Shown here: in pieces, positions 33,566 to 40,207 of the stretch | Layout: every line of letters starts with the position of its first letter | Numbering within the stretch: the stretch's first letter is position 1 | DNA from: Hominisplanchenecus murintestinalis | GTDB taxonomy: Bacteria > Bacillota > Clostridia > Lachnospirales > Lachnospiraceae | Assembly: GCA_004793585.1 (NCBI GenBank) | Contig: SRZB01000032.1 | Span: 1 to 40,419, forward strand | DNA: 40,419 nucleotides | Direction: 5' to 3' | The notes under the pieces: generated by a model | Told to the model about the DNA's origin: nothing | The model's database searches: none | The model's input: only the letters and a program-made list of their open reading frames with translations | Position numbers and translations under genes: made by a program

Positions 33566-33675
33566 GGGCGGTTCACTTCTCTACGATGAAGTCACCGGGA
33601 AACGGGCGTGGGGTCTCACACAAAAAGTCGCAATTTCAAACGGGGTATATAGGTCCCTGAACTGGAGGTGTAAAA
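33566..33675. other. Probable cos/packaging region
   Basis: These 110 bases between HNH and TerS hold no gene. They contain a G-rich stretch (CCGGGAAACGGGCGTGGGG) and AAACGGGGTATATAGG, an arrangement I recognise from the same slot in other Clostridia prophages. cos sites of HNH-associated phages lie next to terS. Exact nick positions cannot be assigned. Confidence 0.5.
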
Positions 33676-34230
33676 ATGGCTAAGGACGGTACAAACCGTG
33701 GCGGCGCTCGTATCGGCGCTGGAGCCAAGAAAAAGCCCTTAGCTGAGAGAATCGCTGAGGGAAATCCGGGCAAACGTGAGTTGACTGTCATCGACTTTAC
33801 AGACAGCACTGTCGATTTAGAAGGTCAGCCGATGCCCAAACCATCCAAGATGTTATCTGCTAAGCAAAAGAACGGCAAAAAGCTAGTTGCTGCAGAGGTT
33901 TATAAGAAAACATGGAACTGGCTACACGAACGTGGCTGCGCTGCTCTTGTCTCTCCGGAGCTTCTGGAGCGCTATGCCATGAGTGTTGCTCGTTGGATTC
34001 AATGTGAGGAAGCGATCACTGAGTTTGGCTTTCTTGCAAAGCATCCGACCACAGGCAATGCTATTCAATCTCCCTATGTGGCTATGAGTCAGAATTTCAT
34101 GAGCCAGACCAATCGTCTCTGGATGGAAATCTACCAAATCGTAAAAGAAAATTGTGCCACTGAATACAACGGAGCCACACCACAGGATGATGTGATGGAA
34201 CGTCTTCTACTGGCACGGAAAGGAAATTGA
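33676..34230 (+). CDS. terS: Phage terminase small subunit, P27 family
   Basis: The 184-residue protein begins with the basic, Gly-rich GGARIGAGAKKKPLAERIAEGNPGKRE that marks the P27 family, then a helical oligomerisation part (LSPELLERYAMSVARWIQCEEAI pattern). It recognises the packaging site and loads TerL. GGAGGTG precedes the ATG. The large subunit is 3.3 kb away, separated by a methyltransferase and accessory genes instead of directly following. Confidence 0.88.
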   Translation: MAKDGTNRGGARIGAGAKKKPLAERIAEGNPGKRELTVIDFTDSTVDLEGQPMPKPSKMLSAKQKNGKKLVAAEVYKKTWNWLHERGCAALVSPELLERYAMSVARWIQCEEAITEFGFLAKHPTTGNAIQSPYVAMSQNFMSQTNRLWMEIYQIVKENCATEYNGATPQDDVMERLLLARKGN

Positions 34231-34231
34231 T

Positions 34232-34390
34232 ATGGATTTATCGGAATTTATGAGCTTGCTAAAGAAATATCGCAGACATTTAACTTTCCAGCAGTTTAGT
34301 ACACTCAAAGGACAGGCTAAAGCTGGTAACATAGATGCCGCTTTCAAGGGATTAAAAAAGCTATTGCACAGGAGGTCTGCATCATGCTAA
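34232..34390 (+). CDS. Tiny conserved packaging-module protein
   Basis: A 52-residue frame starting one base after the TerS stop, with AAGGAAA before it, and overlapping the methyltransferase start by 7 bases. It is helical and basic (FMSLLKKYRRHLTFQQFSTL then KGQAKAGNIDAAFKGLKKLL). The tight coupling on both sides and family-like pattern support a real gene. Function unknown; a DNA-binding or TerS-assisting role is possible. Confidence 0.65.
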   Translation: MDLSEFMSLLKKYRRHLTFQQFSTLKGQAKAGNIDAAFKGLKKLLHRRSASC

Positions 34391-35634
34391 TTGAAAAGAA
34401 AAATGTTGCAGGTCTCTTTCCTGCTGATTACAATCCTCGAAAAGATTTAAAGCCCGGCGATAAAGAATATGAAAAATTGAAACGCTCCATTGAGCAGTTT
34501 GGCTATGTAGAGCCTGTCATCTGGAATGCCAGCACTTCCCGTGTTGTTGGCGGTCACCAGAGACTAAAAGTCCTCATCGACATGGGCATCACTGAAGTGG
34601 AATGTGTCATTGTTGAAATGGATGAAGATAAAGAAAAAGCTCTAAATGTGGCCCTTAACAAAATCAGTGGAGAATGGGATAACGATAAGTTGGCTCTTCT
34701 TATTGCTGACCTTCAAGGAGCAGACTTCGATGTTTCTCTCACCGGATTTGATCCCGAAGAACTGGAGGACCTGTTTCGAGAAGATACAAAAAAAGGTGTT
34801 CAGGATGACGACTTTGATGTGGATGCTGAGCTTGCAAATCCGACCTTTTCCAAGGCCGGTGACCTGTGGCTCCTTGGTGATCATCGCCTTGTCTGTGGTG
34901 ACTCCACGAAGTCTGAAACCTACGAACTTCTGATGAATGGAAAGAAGGCCAATCTGGTTGTGACCGATCCTCCGTACAATGTCAATTATGAAAGTAGCGC
35001 TGGTAAGATTAAGAACGACAATATGGAAAACGACGCCTTCTATCAGTTCCTGCTTGATGCCTACACTCGCATGTACGAATCGATGGCAGATGATGCTTCT
35101 ATATATGTTTTCCACGCAGACACCGAAGGACTCAATTTCCGTAGAGCCTTTGCCGATGCTGGTTTTTATCTTTCTGGCTGCTGTATCTGGAAAAAGCAGT
35201 CCCTTGTTCTTGGACGCAGCCCATACCAGTGGATGCATGAGCCTTGCCTCTTCGGCTGGAAAAAATCTGGTAAACATCAATGGTATACCGGACGAAAAGA
35301 AACGACCATCTGGGAATTTGATAAGCCTAAAAAGAACGGTGATCATCCTACAATGAAGCCTATTCCTCTTCTGGCCTATCCGATTATGAATTCCAGCATG
35401 ACCAACTCTCTGGTCCTCGATCCATTTGGTGGTTCCGGCAGCACGCTCATCGCATGTGAACAGACAGGGCGTATCTGCTACACCATTGAACTGGATGAAA
35501 AGTTCTGCGATGTTATCGTCAAACGCTACATCGAACAGGTCGGCTCCTCTGAGAAAGCCTCCGTCATCCGTGATGGCTTAACCTATTCCTACGAAGAAAT
35601 TGCTCCGGAAGCTGAAGATGCCACTCTTTTGTAA
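34384..35634 (+). CDS. Phage DNA methyltransferase with ParB-like N-terminal domain
   Basis: Residues 1-105 form a ParB/sulfiredoxin-like domain (YNPRKDLKPGDKEYEKL, GGHQRLKVL). The rest is an N6-adenine or N4-cytosine methyltransferase: catalytic VVTDPPYNVNYES near 193, then SAM motif VLDPFGGSGSTLIACE near 344, the circular order of beta-class enzymes. Such phage enzymes mark phage DNA, often against host restriction. No partner nuclease is adjacent. Its presence opposite a switchable host type I system is notable. GGAGG before the ATG supports the start. Confidence 0.92.
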   Translation: MLIEKKNVAGLFPADYNPRKDLKPGDKEYEKLKRSIEQFGYVEPVIWNASTSRVVGGHQRLKVLIDMGITEVECVIVEMDEDKEKALNVALNKISGEWDNDKLALLIADLQGADFDVSLTGFDPEELEDLFREDTKKGVQDDDFDVDAELANPTFSKAGDLWLLGDHRLVCGDSTKSETYELLMNGKKANLVVTDPPYNVNYESSAGKIKNDNMENDAFYQFLLDAYTRMYESMADDASIYVFHADTEGLNFRRAFADAGFYLSGCCIWKKQSLVLGRSPYQWMHEPCLFGWKKSGKHQWYTGRKETTIWEFDKPKKNGDHPTMKPIPLLAYPIMNSSMTNSLVLDPFGGSGSTLIACEQTGRICYTIELDEKFCDVIVKRYIEQVGSSEKASVIRDGLTYSYEEIAPEAEDATLL

Positions 35635-35656
35635 GTCGGTAATGTACACAATCCAG

Positions 35657-35710
35657 AAGGCACATATTTGTCGATGTTTTTCTCCGATATTGCTTGCTAT
35701 TATGTGCCTT
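35657..35710 (+). repeat. 10-bp inverted repeat overlapping promoter cassette A
   Basis: AAGGCACATA (35657-35666) and TATGTGCCTT (35701-35710) are exact reverse complements. The right arm lies between the -35 and -10 of the promoter cassette, so a bound dimer or looped structure could control it. Confidence 0.55.
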
Positions 35711-35731
35711 TAGAGTGATATATGTACTACC
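35693..35731 (+). promoter_or_regulatory. Promoter cassette A
   Basis: TTGCTA, 18 bases, then TATATG, followed after about 30 bases by a good ribosome site and the ATG at 35753. The whole stretch CTTGCTATTATGTGC through GTACTACC recurs at 36704-36743 with only a C/T change and a 1-base insertion, which makes a shared regulatory element likely. Confidence 0.6.
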
Positions 35732-35752
35732 AAAACAAAGGAGGACACCTAC

Positions 35753-36439
35753 ATGAAGATCATTTTAAACGCAACCGAAAGAAAGCCGCTGGCCGCCCTG
35801 CTTGGCGAGTACAAAAACACAAAGCCTCAATACCTGAGAGCTCCTTCCTACTCCTATCAGATTGGGGACCTTCTCCTGACACGGGAAGGAAACATTGAAG
35901 GCTCGGACACTATAAGCCAAGCTGAATTCGACAAACTGCTTGCTCTCTTGAACGCAAGCGGCTACTGTACGAAAGAAACAGACTTTCATCCGGCTCAGGA
36001 ACCAAAAGCTAAAGCAACTTCTACAGAAGAAACTGGACTTACCATTACCATTCCACTTGAGAATGTCAATATTGGGAACCTCACAAAGCTTCTGGATGCC
36101 AAAGGATTTCTCATCAAGCGTGCACTGCACATTGATGACCTACGCTTTGAACTGAATGAAGACAGCATTTCCTTTCCTTGGTTTTCAGAACTTCCTGAGC
36201 CGGATGAAGTCCATGCCTACAGCACACTGATTGCTGCCCTTTGCAAAATGAGCAAGGATCAAAAACGAATCAGCGCCACAGAAAAGCCAGTAGAAAACGA
36301 ACGCTACGCTTTTCGCTGCTTCCTTCTTCGCCTCGGCTTCATCGGGAATGAGTACAAAACAGACCGTAAAATCCTGCTGAGATATCTTCCGGGCAACAGC
36401 GCATTCAAAGGAGGTGAAGGCCATGCAATTTCCAAATAA
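35753..36439 (+). CDS. Conserved mobile-element protein (labelled virulence-related in databases)
   Basis: The 228 residues begin MKIILNATERKPLAALLGEY, typical of a family widespread in Clostridia prophages and conjugative elements and often named virulence-related without experimental basis. It seems to have two similar halves: an N-terminal part (YLRAPSYSYQIGDLLLTREG) and a part after a linker at about 85-100 (LTITIPLENVNIGNLTKLLDAKG). No catalytic motif is seen. GGAGG precedes the ATG and its end overlaps the DUF4314 gene by 17 bases. It is the first gene after promoter cassette A. Confidence 0.7.
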   Translation: MKIILNATERKPLAALLGEYKNTKPQYLRAPSYSYQIGDLLLTREGNIEGSDTISQAEFDKLLALLNASGYCTKETDFHPAQEPKAKATSTEETGLTITIPLENVNIGNLTKLLDAKGFLIKRALHIDDLRFELNEDSISFPWFSELPEPDEVHAYSTLIAALCKMSKDQKRISATEKPVENERYAFRCFLLRLGFIGNEYKTDRKILLRYLPGNSAFKGGEGHAISK

Positions 36440-36653
36440 GGAACAGGTGACTCGCCAGCGCCGCCTTTATCCTGCTGGTACACGTATTGAGCTAATCCAG
36501 ATGGACGACGCACAGGCGCCTCCAGTGGGCACACGTGGCACCGTCATCGGTGTTGATGATACCGGAAGCATCATGGTAAATTGGGACAACGGCTCCGAAC
36601 TTAACATAATTTACGGTGTAGACCGCTGCCGGAAGGTTCCAACCAACGACTAA
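36423..36653 (+). CDS. DUF4314 protein
   Basis: The 76-residue protein is a single DUF4314 domain, an SH3-like beta barrel: YPAGTRIELIQMDDAQAPPVG, GTRGTVIGVDDTGSI, NWDNGSELNIIYGVD. GGAGG eight bases before the ATG at 36423 decides the start over an upstream GTG. Common in Clostridia phages and conjugative elements; function unknown. Confidence 0.85.
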   Translation: MQFPNKEQVTRQRRLYPAGTRIELIQMDDAQAPPVGTRGTVIGVDDTGSIMVNWDNGSELNIIYGVDRCRKVPTND

Positions 36654-36703
36654 AATATACAGTTTTCTCTCTGAATATTTGTGTACTATATAGCTCAAAT
36701 TAA

Positions 36704-36743
36704 CTTGCTATTATGTGCTTTTAGAGTGATATATAGTACTACC
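36704..36743 (+). promoter_or_regulatory. Promoter cassette B
   Basis: Second copy of the CTTGCTATTATGTGC cassette. Here GTACTATATA (36683-36692) and TATATAGTAC (36730-36739) form an exact 10-bp inverted repeat whose right arm covers the -10. The start of transcription should fall near 36740, immediately before the structured leader. Confidence 0.6.
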
Positions 36744-36804
36744 CAAAAGGGTGCGGGTGTCCGGTGGACACCTCTTGCAAAGCAAGAAGCACCGACCGAG
36801 TCGG
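36741..36804 (+). ncRNA. Three-way-junction-like leader RNA
   Basis: Outer stem GGTGC (36750-36754)/GCACC (36789-36793) encloses two perfect hairpins: GGTGTCC-GGT-GGACACC (36756-36772) and TCTTGC-AAA-GCAAGA (36773-36787). A third hairpin CCGAC-CGA-GTCGG (36792-36804) overlaps the outer stem by two bases, and ACCC-AAAA-GGGT (36741-36752) competes with its 5' side, so at least two states are possible. It ends about 36 bases before the ATG at 36841. I know no named RNA family with this form. Confidence 0.55.
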
Positions 36805-36840
36805 GAGACGAGACAAACACATTTTTAGGAGGAACCTACC

Positions 36841-37209
36841 ATGAAAGAAATCAGAACATTTGAAGAAGCCATCAAGCAGAACGCAAGAAGCCTTAAAGAC
36901 CTCGGAATCAACGGAACTTTATTCTGGGCTTACAGGACCAGCAAGGAAACCGGAAACGAGCTCATCGACTTCAATGAGGTCATTTGGGATTACGACATTG
37001 AAGAAATTGCTCAGACCTTAAGAGCCAACGGCATCTCCGAATTTACCATCAGCTCCACCTTTTCAAACCTTATCGAAACCCTTGCAGCTTTCGAGAAACA
37101 AGGCATCAGCATGGCTGGCCTTACCACAGTTAAAGCTCGCTACACCGATTGGAAAACCGGCGAGCATGCCCTCATCCCTGCAATCCAAATGACGGTAAAG
37201 GAGGCATAA
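36841..37209 (+). CDS. Conserved mobile-element protein (DUF7698-like)
   Basis: The 122-residue protein (MKEIRTFEEAIKQNARSLKD opening; ISEFTISSTFSNLIETLAAF middle; MAGLTTVKARYTDW end) is an alpha/beta protein of a family I associate with Clostridia prophage and conjugative-element accessory regions. No catalytic motif is seen. It has AGGAGG before the ATG and lies behind promoter cassette B and its structured leader, so its expression may be controlled at the RNA level. The next gene starts 3 bases after its stop. Confidence 0.65.
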   Translation: MKEIRTFEEAIKQNARSLKDLGINGTLFWAYRTSKETGNELIDFNEVIWDYDIEEIAQTLRANGISEFTISSTFSNLIETLAAFEKQGISMAGLTTVKARYTDWKTGEHALIPAIQMTVKEA

Positions 37210-37212
37210 ACC

Positions 37213-37455
37213 ATGTGGAAAGAAGGAACAATCGGAATTCCAAAGAAAGACGGCGGATACAAAAGCGTAAAATACTGGGTCAAGCATTTTGATGAGCCAA
37301 ACGAAGATTACGGCATCAACGGTGGTAAAATTACAAAACTCAGCTTGAAGATGGATGGTGAGTGGATTGCCAACTACGACAGAGGCTGGGATATCGAGCC
37401 CACCTGTGAAGAAGCCAATCTTGCACTTAGCATCCTGCTGAACGAATTAAACTAA
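37213..37455 (+). CDS. Small conserved mobile-element protein (DUF7678-like)
   Basis: The 80-residue protein has a basic beta-rich start (WKEGTIGIPKKDGGYKSVKYWVKHF) and an acidic helix at the end (EEANLALSILLNELN). AAAGGAGG precedes the ATG. It is the usual companion of the preceding gene in similar elements, so the two probably act together. Function unknown; domain name recalled with low certainty. Confidence 0.6.
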   Translation: MWKEGTIGIPKKDGGYKSVKYWVKHFDEPNEDYGINGGKITKLSLKMDGEWIANYDRGWDIEPTCEEANLALSILLNELN

Positions 37456-37478
37456 ACCACCTGAAAATAATATCAAAC

Positions 37479-37505
37479 AGGACGGTCCCAGATGGGGCTG
37501 TTCCT
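37479..37505 (+). terminator. Strong hairpin between accessory genes and TerL
   Basis: AGGACGGTCCC pairs with GGGGCTGTTCCT with one bulged T and G-U pairs over a 4-base loop. No T-run follows directly, so it may slow or partially stop transcription, or protect the message end. Confidence 0.4.
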
Positions 37506-37564
37506 CGTTATAGACGTCACCACCTGGCGGCTATTTTTATTTCTGCGAAAGGAGGCGCATACAT

Positions 37565-39166
37565 TTGCGTAAACTTGAAAACTACACACCGACACGCTTT
37601 ATGGCTGCGGACTCCACTTACAATAAACAGATGGCGGATTACGCAGTCAATTTTATTGAATGTCTCTGCCACACCAAAGGCACATGGGCCGGTAAGCCAT
37701 TTGAGCTCATCGACTGGCAGGAACAGATTATAAGGGATATCTTTGGCACTTTGAAACCGAACGGCTATCGACAGTTTAACACCGCCTATGTGGAAATTCC
37801 TAAGAAAATGGGCAAATCGGAACTTGCTGCTGCCGTCGCCCTGCTCCTTACCTGCGGTGATGGCGAAGAACGTGCTGAGGTGTATGGCTGTGCAGCTGAC
37901 CGCCAGCAGGCAACCATTGTATTTGATGTGGCTGCCGATATGGTACGTATGTGTCCTGCACTGAATCGGCGAGTAAAAATTCTTGCTTCCCAGAAACGTA
38001 TCGTCTATCAACCGACTAACAGCTTCTATCAGGTATTGTCCGCCGAGGCTTACTCAAAGCATGGTTTCAACATTCATGGCGTTGTATTCGATGAGCTACA
38101 TACTCAGCCCAACCGAAAGCTCTTTGATGTTATGACTAAGGGCTCCGGCGACGCTAGAATGCAGCCACTTTACTTCCTTATCACAACCGCCGGAACAGAT
38201 ATCAACAGCATCTGCTATGAAACACATCAGAAGGCCAAGGACATCTTGGAAGACAGAAAGATAGATCCAACTTTCTATCCTGTCATCTATGGTGCCGATG
38301 AAGCCGATGACTGGACAGATCCGGAGGTTTGGAAGAAAGCAAATCCTTCTCTTGGTATCACAGTCGGTATCGACAAAGTTGAAGCTGCCTGTGAATCTGC
38401 AAAACAGAATCCCGGCGAGGAGAATTCCTTCAGACAGCTAAGACTTAACCAGTGGGTCAAGCAGGCAGTTCGTTGGATGCCAATGGAAAAATGGGATGCC
38501 TGCTCGTTCAAGGTTGATGAAGAATCCTTAGAGGGGCGCTTCTGTTACGGTGGTCTGGATCTTTCCTCCACCACAGATATTACAGCTTTCGTGCTGGTAT
38601 TTCCTCCGCTGGATGAGGATGACAAGTTCTGTATCTTACCATATTTCTGGATACCGGAAGATACGCTTGATCTTCGAGTAAGGCGAGACCATGTTCCTTA
38701 CGACGTCTGGGAACGTCAAGGATTTCTGGAGACAACCGAAGGAAATGTTGTTCATTACGGCTACATCGAGAAATTCATCGAGCGTCTTGGAGAGCGCTTC
38801 AATATTCGTGAGATTGCCTTTGACCGCTGGGGAGCTGTTCAGATGGTTCAGAACCTTGAAGGCATGGGTTTTACTGTTGTTCCGTTCGGTCAGGGATTTA
38901 AGGATATGTCTCCGCCGACAAAAGAGCTCATGAAGCTAACGCTGGAGCAAAAGCTGGCTCACGGTGGTCATCCGGTACTTCGTTGGATGATGGATAACAT
39001 TTATATCCGCACTGATCCGGCAGGAAATATAAAGGCAGACAAAGAAAAATCCACAGAGAAAATCGACGGAGCTGTTGCCACCATCATGGGCCTTGACCGT
39101 GCGATCCGCTGTGGAAACAATACCGGTGCTTCTGTCTACGATGACAGAGGAATTTTGTTCATATAA
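37565..39166 (+). CDS. terL: Phage terminase large subunit
   Basis: The 533-residue motor-nuclease pumps DNA into the prohead and cuts it. The ATPase has Walker A IPKKMGKSE near 78-85 and Walker B GVVFDELHTQ near 171-180, with a coupling motif in FLITTAGTD. The RNase H-like nuclease shows GGLDLSSTTDITAF near 328 and EIAFDRWG near 418, with a last Asp near the C-terminus (KIDGAVATIMGLDRA). It starts with TTG behind AAAGGAGG. Complete in length. The next expected gene, portal, is absent from its usual place just downstream. Confidence 0.93.
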   Translation: MRKLENYTPTRFMAADSTYNKQMADYAVNFIECLCHTKGTWAGKPFELIDWQEQIIRDIFGTLKPNGYRQFNTAYVEIPKKMGKSELAAAVALLLTCGDGEERAEVYGCAADRQQATIVFDVAADMVRMCPALNRRVKILASQKRIVYQPTNSFYQVLSAEAYSKHGFNIHGVVFDELHTQPNRKLFDVMTKGSGDARMQPLYFLITTAGTDINSICYETHQKAKDILEDRKIDPTFYPVIYGADEADDWTDPEVWKKANPSLGITVGIDKVEAACESAKQNPGEENSFRQLRLNQWVKQAVRWMPMEKWDACSFKVDEESLEGRFCYGGLDLSSTTDITAFVLVFPPLDEDDKFCILPYFWIPEDTLDLRVRRDHVPYDVWERQGFLETTEGNVVHYGYIEKFIERLGERFNIREIAFDRWGAVQMVQNLEGMGFTVVPFGQGFKDMSPPTKELMKLTLEQKLAHGGHPVLRWMMDNIYIRTDPAGNIKADKEKSTEKIDGAVATIMGLDRAIRCGNNTGASVYDDRGILFI

Positions 39167-39167
39167 A

Positions 39168-39201
39168 AATGGAGCTCTTGTTTTTACTCAAAAGCTCCAT
39201 T
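39168..39201 (-). terminator. Terminator between TerL and the toxin-antitoxin operon
   Basis: AATGGAGCT and AGCTCCATT form a perfect 9-bp stem over 16 bases. On the minus strand the stem is followed by TTTTTATAT, so it best serves the toxin gene; it may also act weakly for terL. Confidence 0.75.
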
Positions 39202-39206
39202 ACTGT

Positions 39207-39536
39207 TTATTCATTTGAATTTATGATTCCTTCAATATCACGGCCACCGTAGAATATTCGAGCTACTGTAACTGCCCTTTCCTCGTCATCAACAAGGTAG
39301 TACACAATAAAGTTGTCTACAGGAAGCTGATGCATTTTCATCGAATGCCAAGGCTCCCAGTCAACTAACGCATAACGAGCTGGCATGAAATCCAATGAAC
39401 GGACCTCTTTTCGGATGCGGCCCAGCTGAGCGGTAGCAGTTTCTGGAACAAGGAGTTCATTCGCAATGTACGAATAGATCTCACGTAAGTCGTCAAGCGC
39501 ATCTACAGAATAGCCGACTTTATAGCTATCTGTCAT
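39207..39536 (-). CDS. RelE/ParE-family toxin
   Basis: A 109-residue toxin. YSVDALDDLREIYSYIANEL is the N-terminal helix pair of the RelE/ParE fold; the core strands end in FIVYYLVDDEERAVTVARIFYGGRDIE, the usual close. RelE types cut mRNA in the ribosome, ParE types poison gyrase; sequence alone does not decide. The ATG overlaps the antitoxin stop by 4 bases, so it is made only when the antitoxin is translated. It is inserted between terL and the IS110 element, opposite to the phage genes. Confidence 0.87.
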   Translation of the reverse strand: MTDSYKVGYSVDALDDLREIYSYIANELLVPETATAQLGRIRKEVRSLDFMPARYALVDWEPWHSMKMHQLPVDNFIVYYLVDDEERAVTVARIFYGGRDIEGIINSNE

Positions 39537-39838
39537 ATGCCAAACTCCTTTGCAAGTGCCGCATCGACTTCATCTGCAGAATATACCTTTCCTGCTTTGA
39601 TGGAATCAACACCCTTCTGGAGTTCTGCATCAAGCTGTTCTCTGGTCATTGCACCAACAGCTAATGGCTTAGAAGAAGGAAGTTTCAGTTCAAATGGCAT
39701 ACCCTTCTTCAGTACAATCTGGCTATAAAGCATCTGAATTGCACTGGATGGAGAAATGCCAAGCTGAGAAAGAATGCTCTCAGCATTATCCTTGAGATTG
39801 GTATCTATTCTTGCATAAACAGCAGATGTATTTGCCAT
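39533..39838 (-). CDS. RelB/DinJ-family antitoxin
   Basis: The 101-residue protein has the ribbon-helix-helix start of RelB/DinJ (MANTSAVYARIDTNLKDNAE, then ILSQLGISPSSAIQMLYSQI) and a toxin-wrapping C-terminal tail. The ATG at 39838 has GGAGG seven bases before it; thirteen more codons are open upstream but overlap the promoter. It should bind the palindrome in the promoter and repress its own operon with the toxin. Confidence 0.88.
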   Translation of the reverse strand: MANTSAVYARIDTNLKDNAESILSQLGISPSSAIQMLYSQIVLKKGMPFELKLPSSKPLAVGAMTREQLDAELQKGVDSIKAGKVYSADEVDAALAKEFGI

Positions 39839-39851
39839 AATATCGCCTCCT

Positions 39852-39882
39852 AGTATAATAATGGTGTAGTCAATCAAGACTA
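39852..39882 (-). promoter_or_regulatory. Toxin-antitoxin promoter and operator
   Basis: On the minus strand TATACT (39852-39857) has a weak TCTTGA -35 at 16 bases. The -35 lies inside TAGTC-N6-GACTA (39867-39882), an inverted repeat suited to a ribbon-helix-helix antitoxin, giving the normal self-repression of such operons. Confidence 0.6.
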
Positions 39883-40207
39883 CTTGGTTAATAAATTTCT
39901 AAAATTAGATAACAGAAGAAGGCGTTCTTCCTTCATCAGATGTTGTCCATATTAATTATCATGTCTGACGGCTCCTGATAGACACCAGATAAAACATAAG
40001 GTATTATCTCTTAGGATAGGACAAAGAATGTCCACCTCCTTGGGAAGCTGATTGTTCAGCTGATACCTACAGTGAAGTCAATTAGTCCATTCGACAGGGT
40101 TTTATGTTTTAGCTGGTTGGGAGCCGGGAGGCTATACCCGCATAACACGCTAGGTTGTGTACCTGCCAGATTGGAAATGGATTCCTATCAGAAAGGAGCT
40201 TTCGCTC
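39883..40207 (+). ncRNA. IS110 left noncoding region, candidate bridge RNA
   Basis: No gene is found in these 325 bases. Several hairpins follow one another: GGACA-AAGAA-TGTCC (40019-40033), AGCTGA-TTGT-TCAGCT (40046-40061), AGCC-GGGA-GGCT (40122-40133) and AGGT-TGTGT-ACCT (40152-40164). IS110-group elements encode a bridge RNA, with two loops that pair to target and donor DNA, upstream of the transposase. Position and structure fit. The element's left end and the loop assignments are not determined. Confidence 0.5.

Larger units (their letters stand above)
22381..39166 (+). mobile_element. Prophage: early, replication and packaging modules
   Basis: All genes run on the plus strand in the order seen in Clostridia siphophages: regulator, recombination and ssDNA-binding genes, DNA polymerase, primase-helicase, nuclease and helicase, late regulator, HNH, cos region, small terminase, methyltransferase, accessory genes, large terminase. 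Portal, protease, capsid, tail, lysis and integrase genes are not in this window. Directly after TerL comes a toxin-antitoxin pair and an IS110 element, so the structural module may be displaced or lost. Boundaries are set by the first and last phage-like genes, not by att sites. Confidence 0.85.

Noticed and set aside
36789-36804. Bases CACCGACCGAGTCGG recall the last hairpin of a Cas9 tracrRNA.
   Set aside because: There is no cas gene, no repeat-spacer array and no anti-repeat nearby, and the hairpin is explained by the leader structure.
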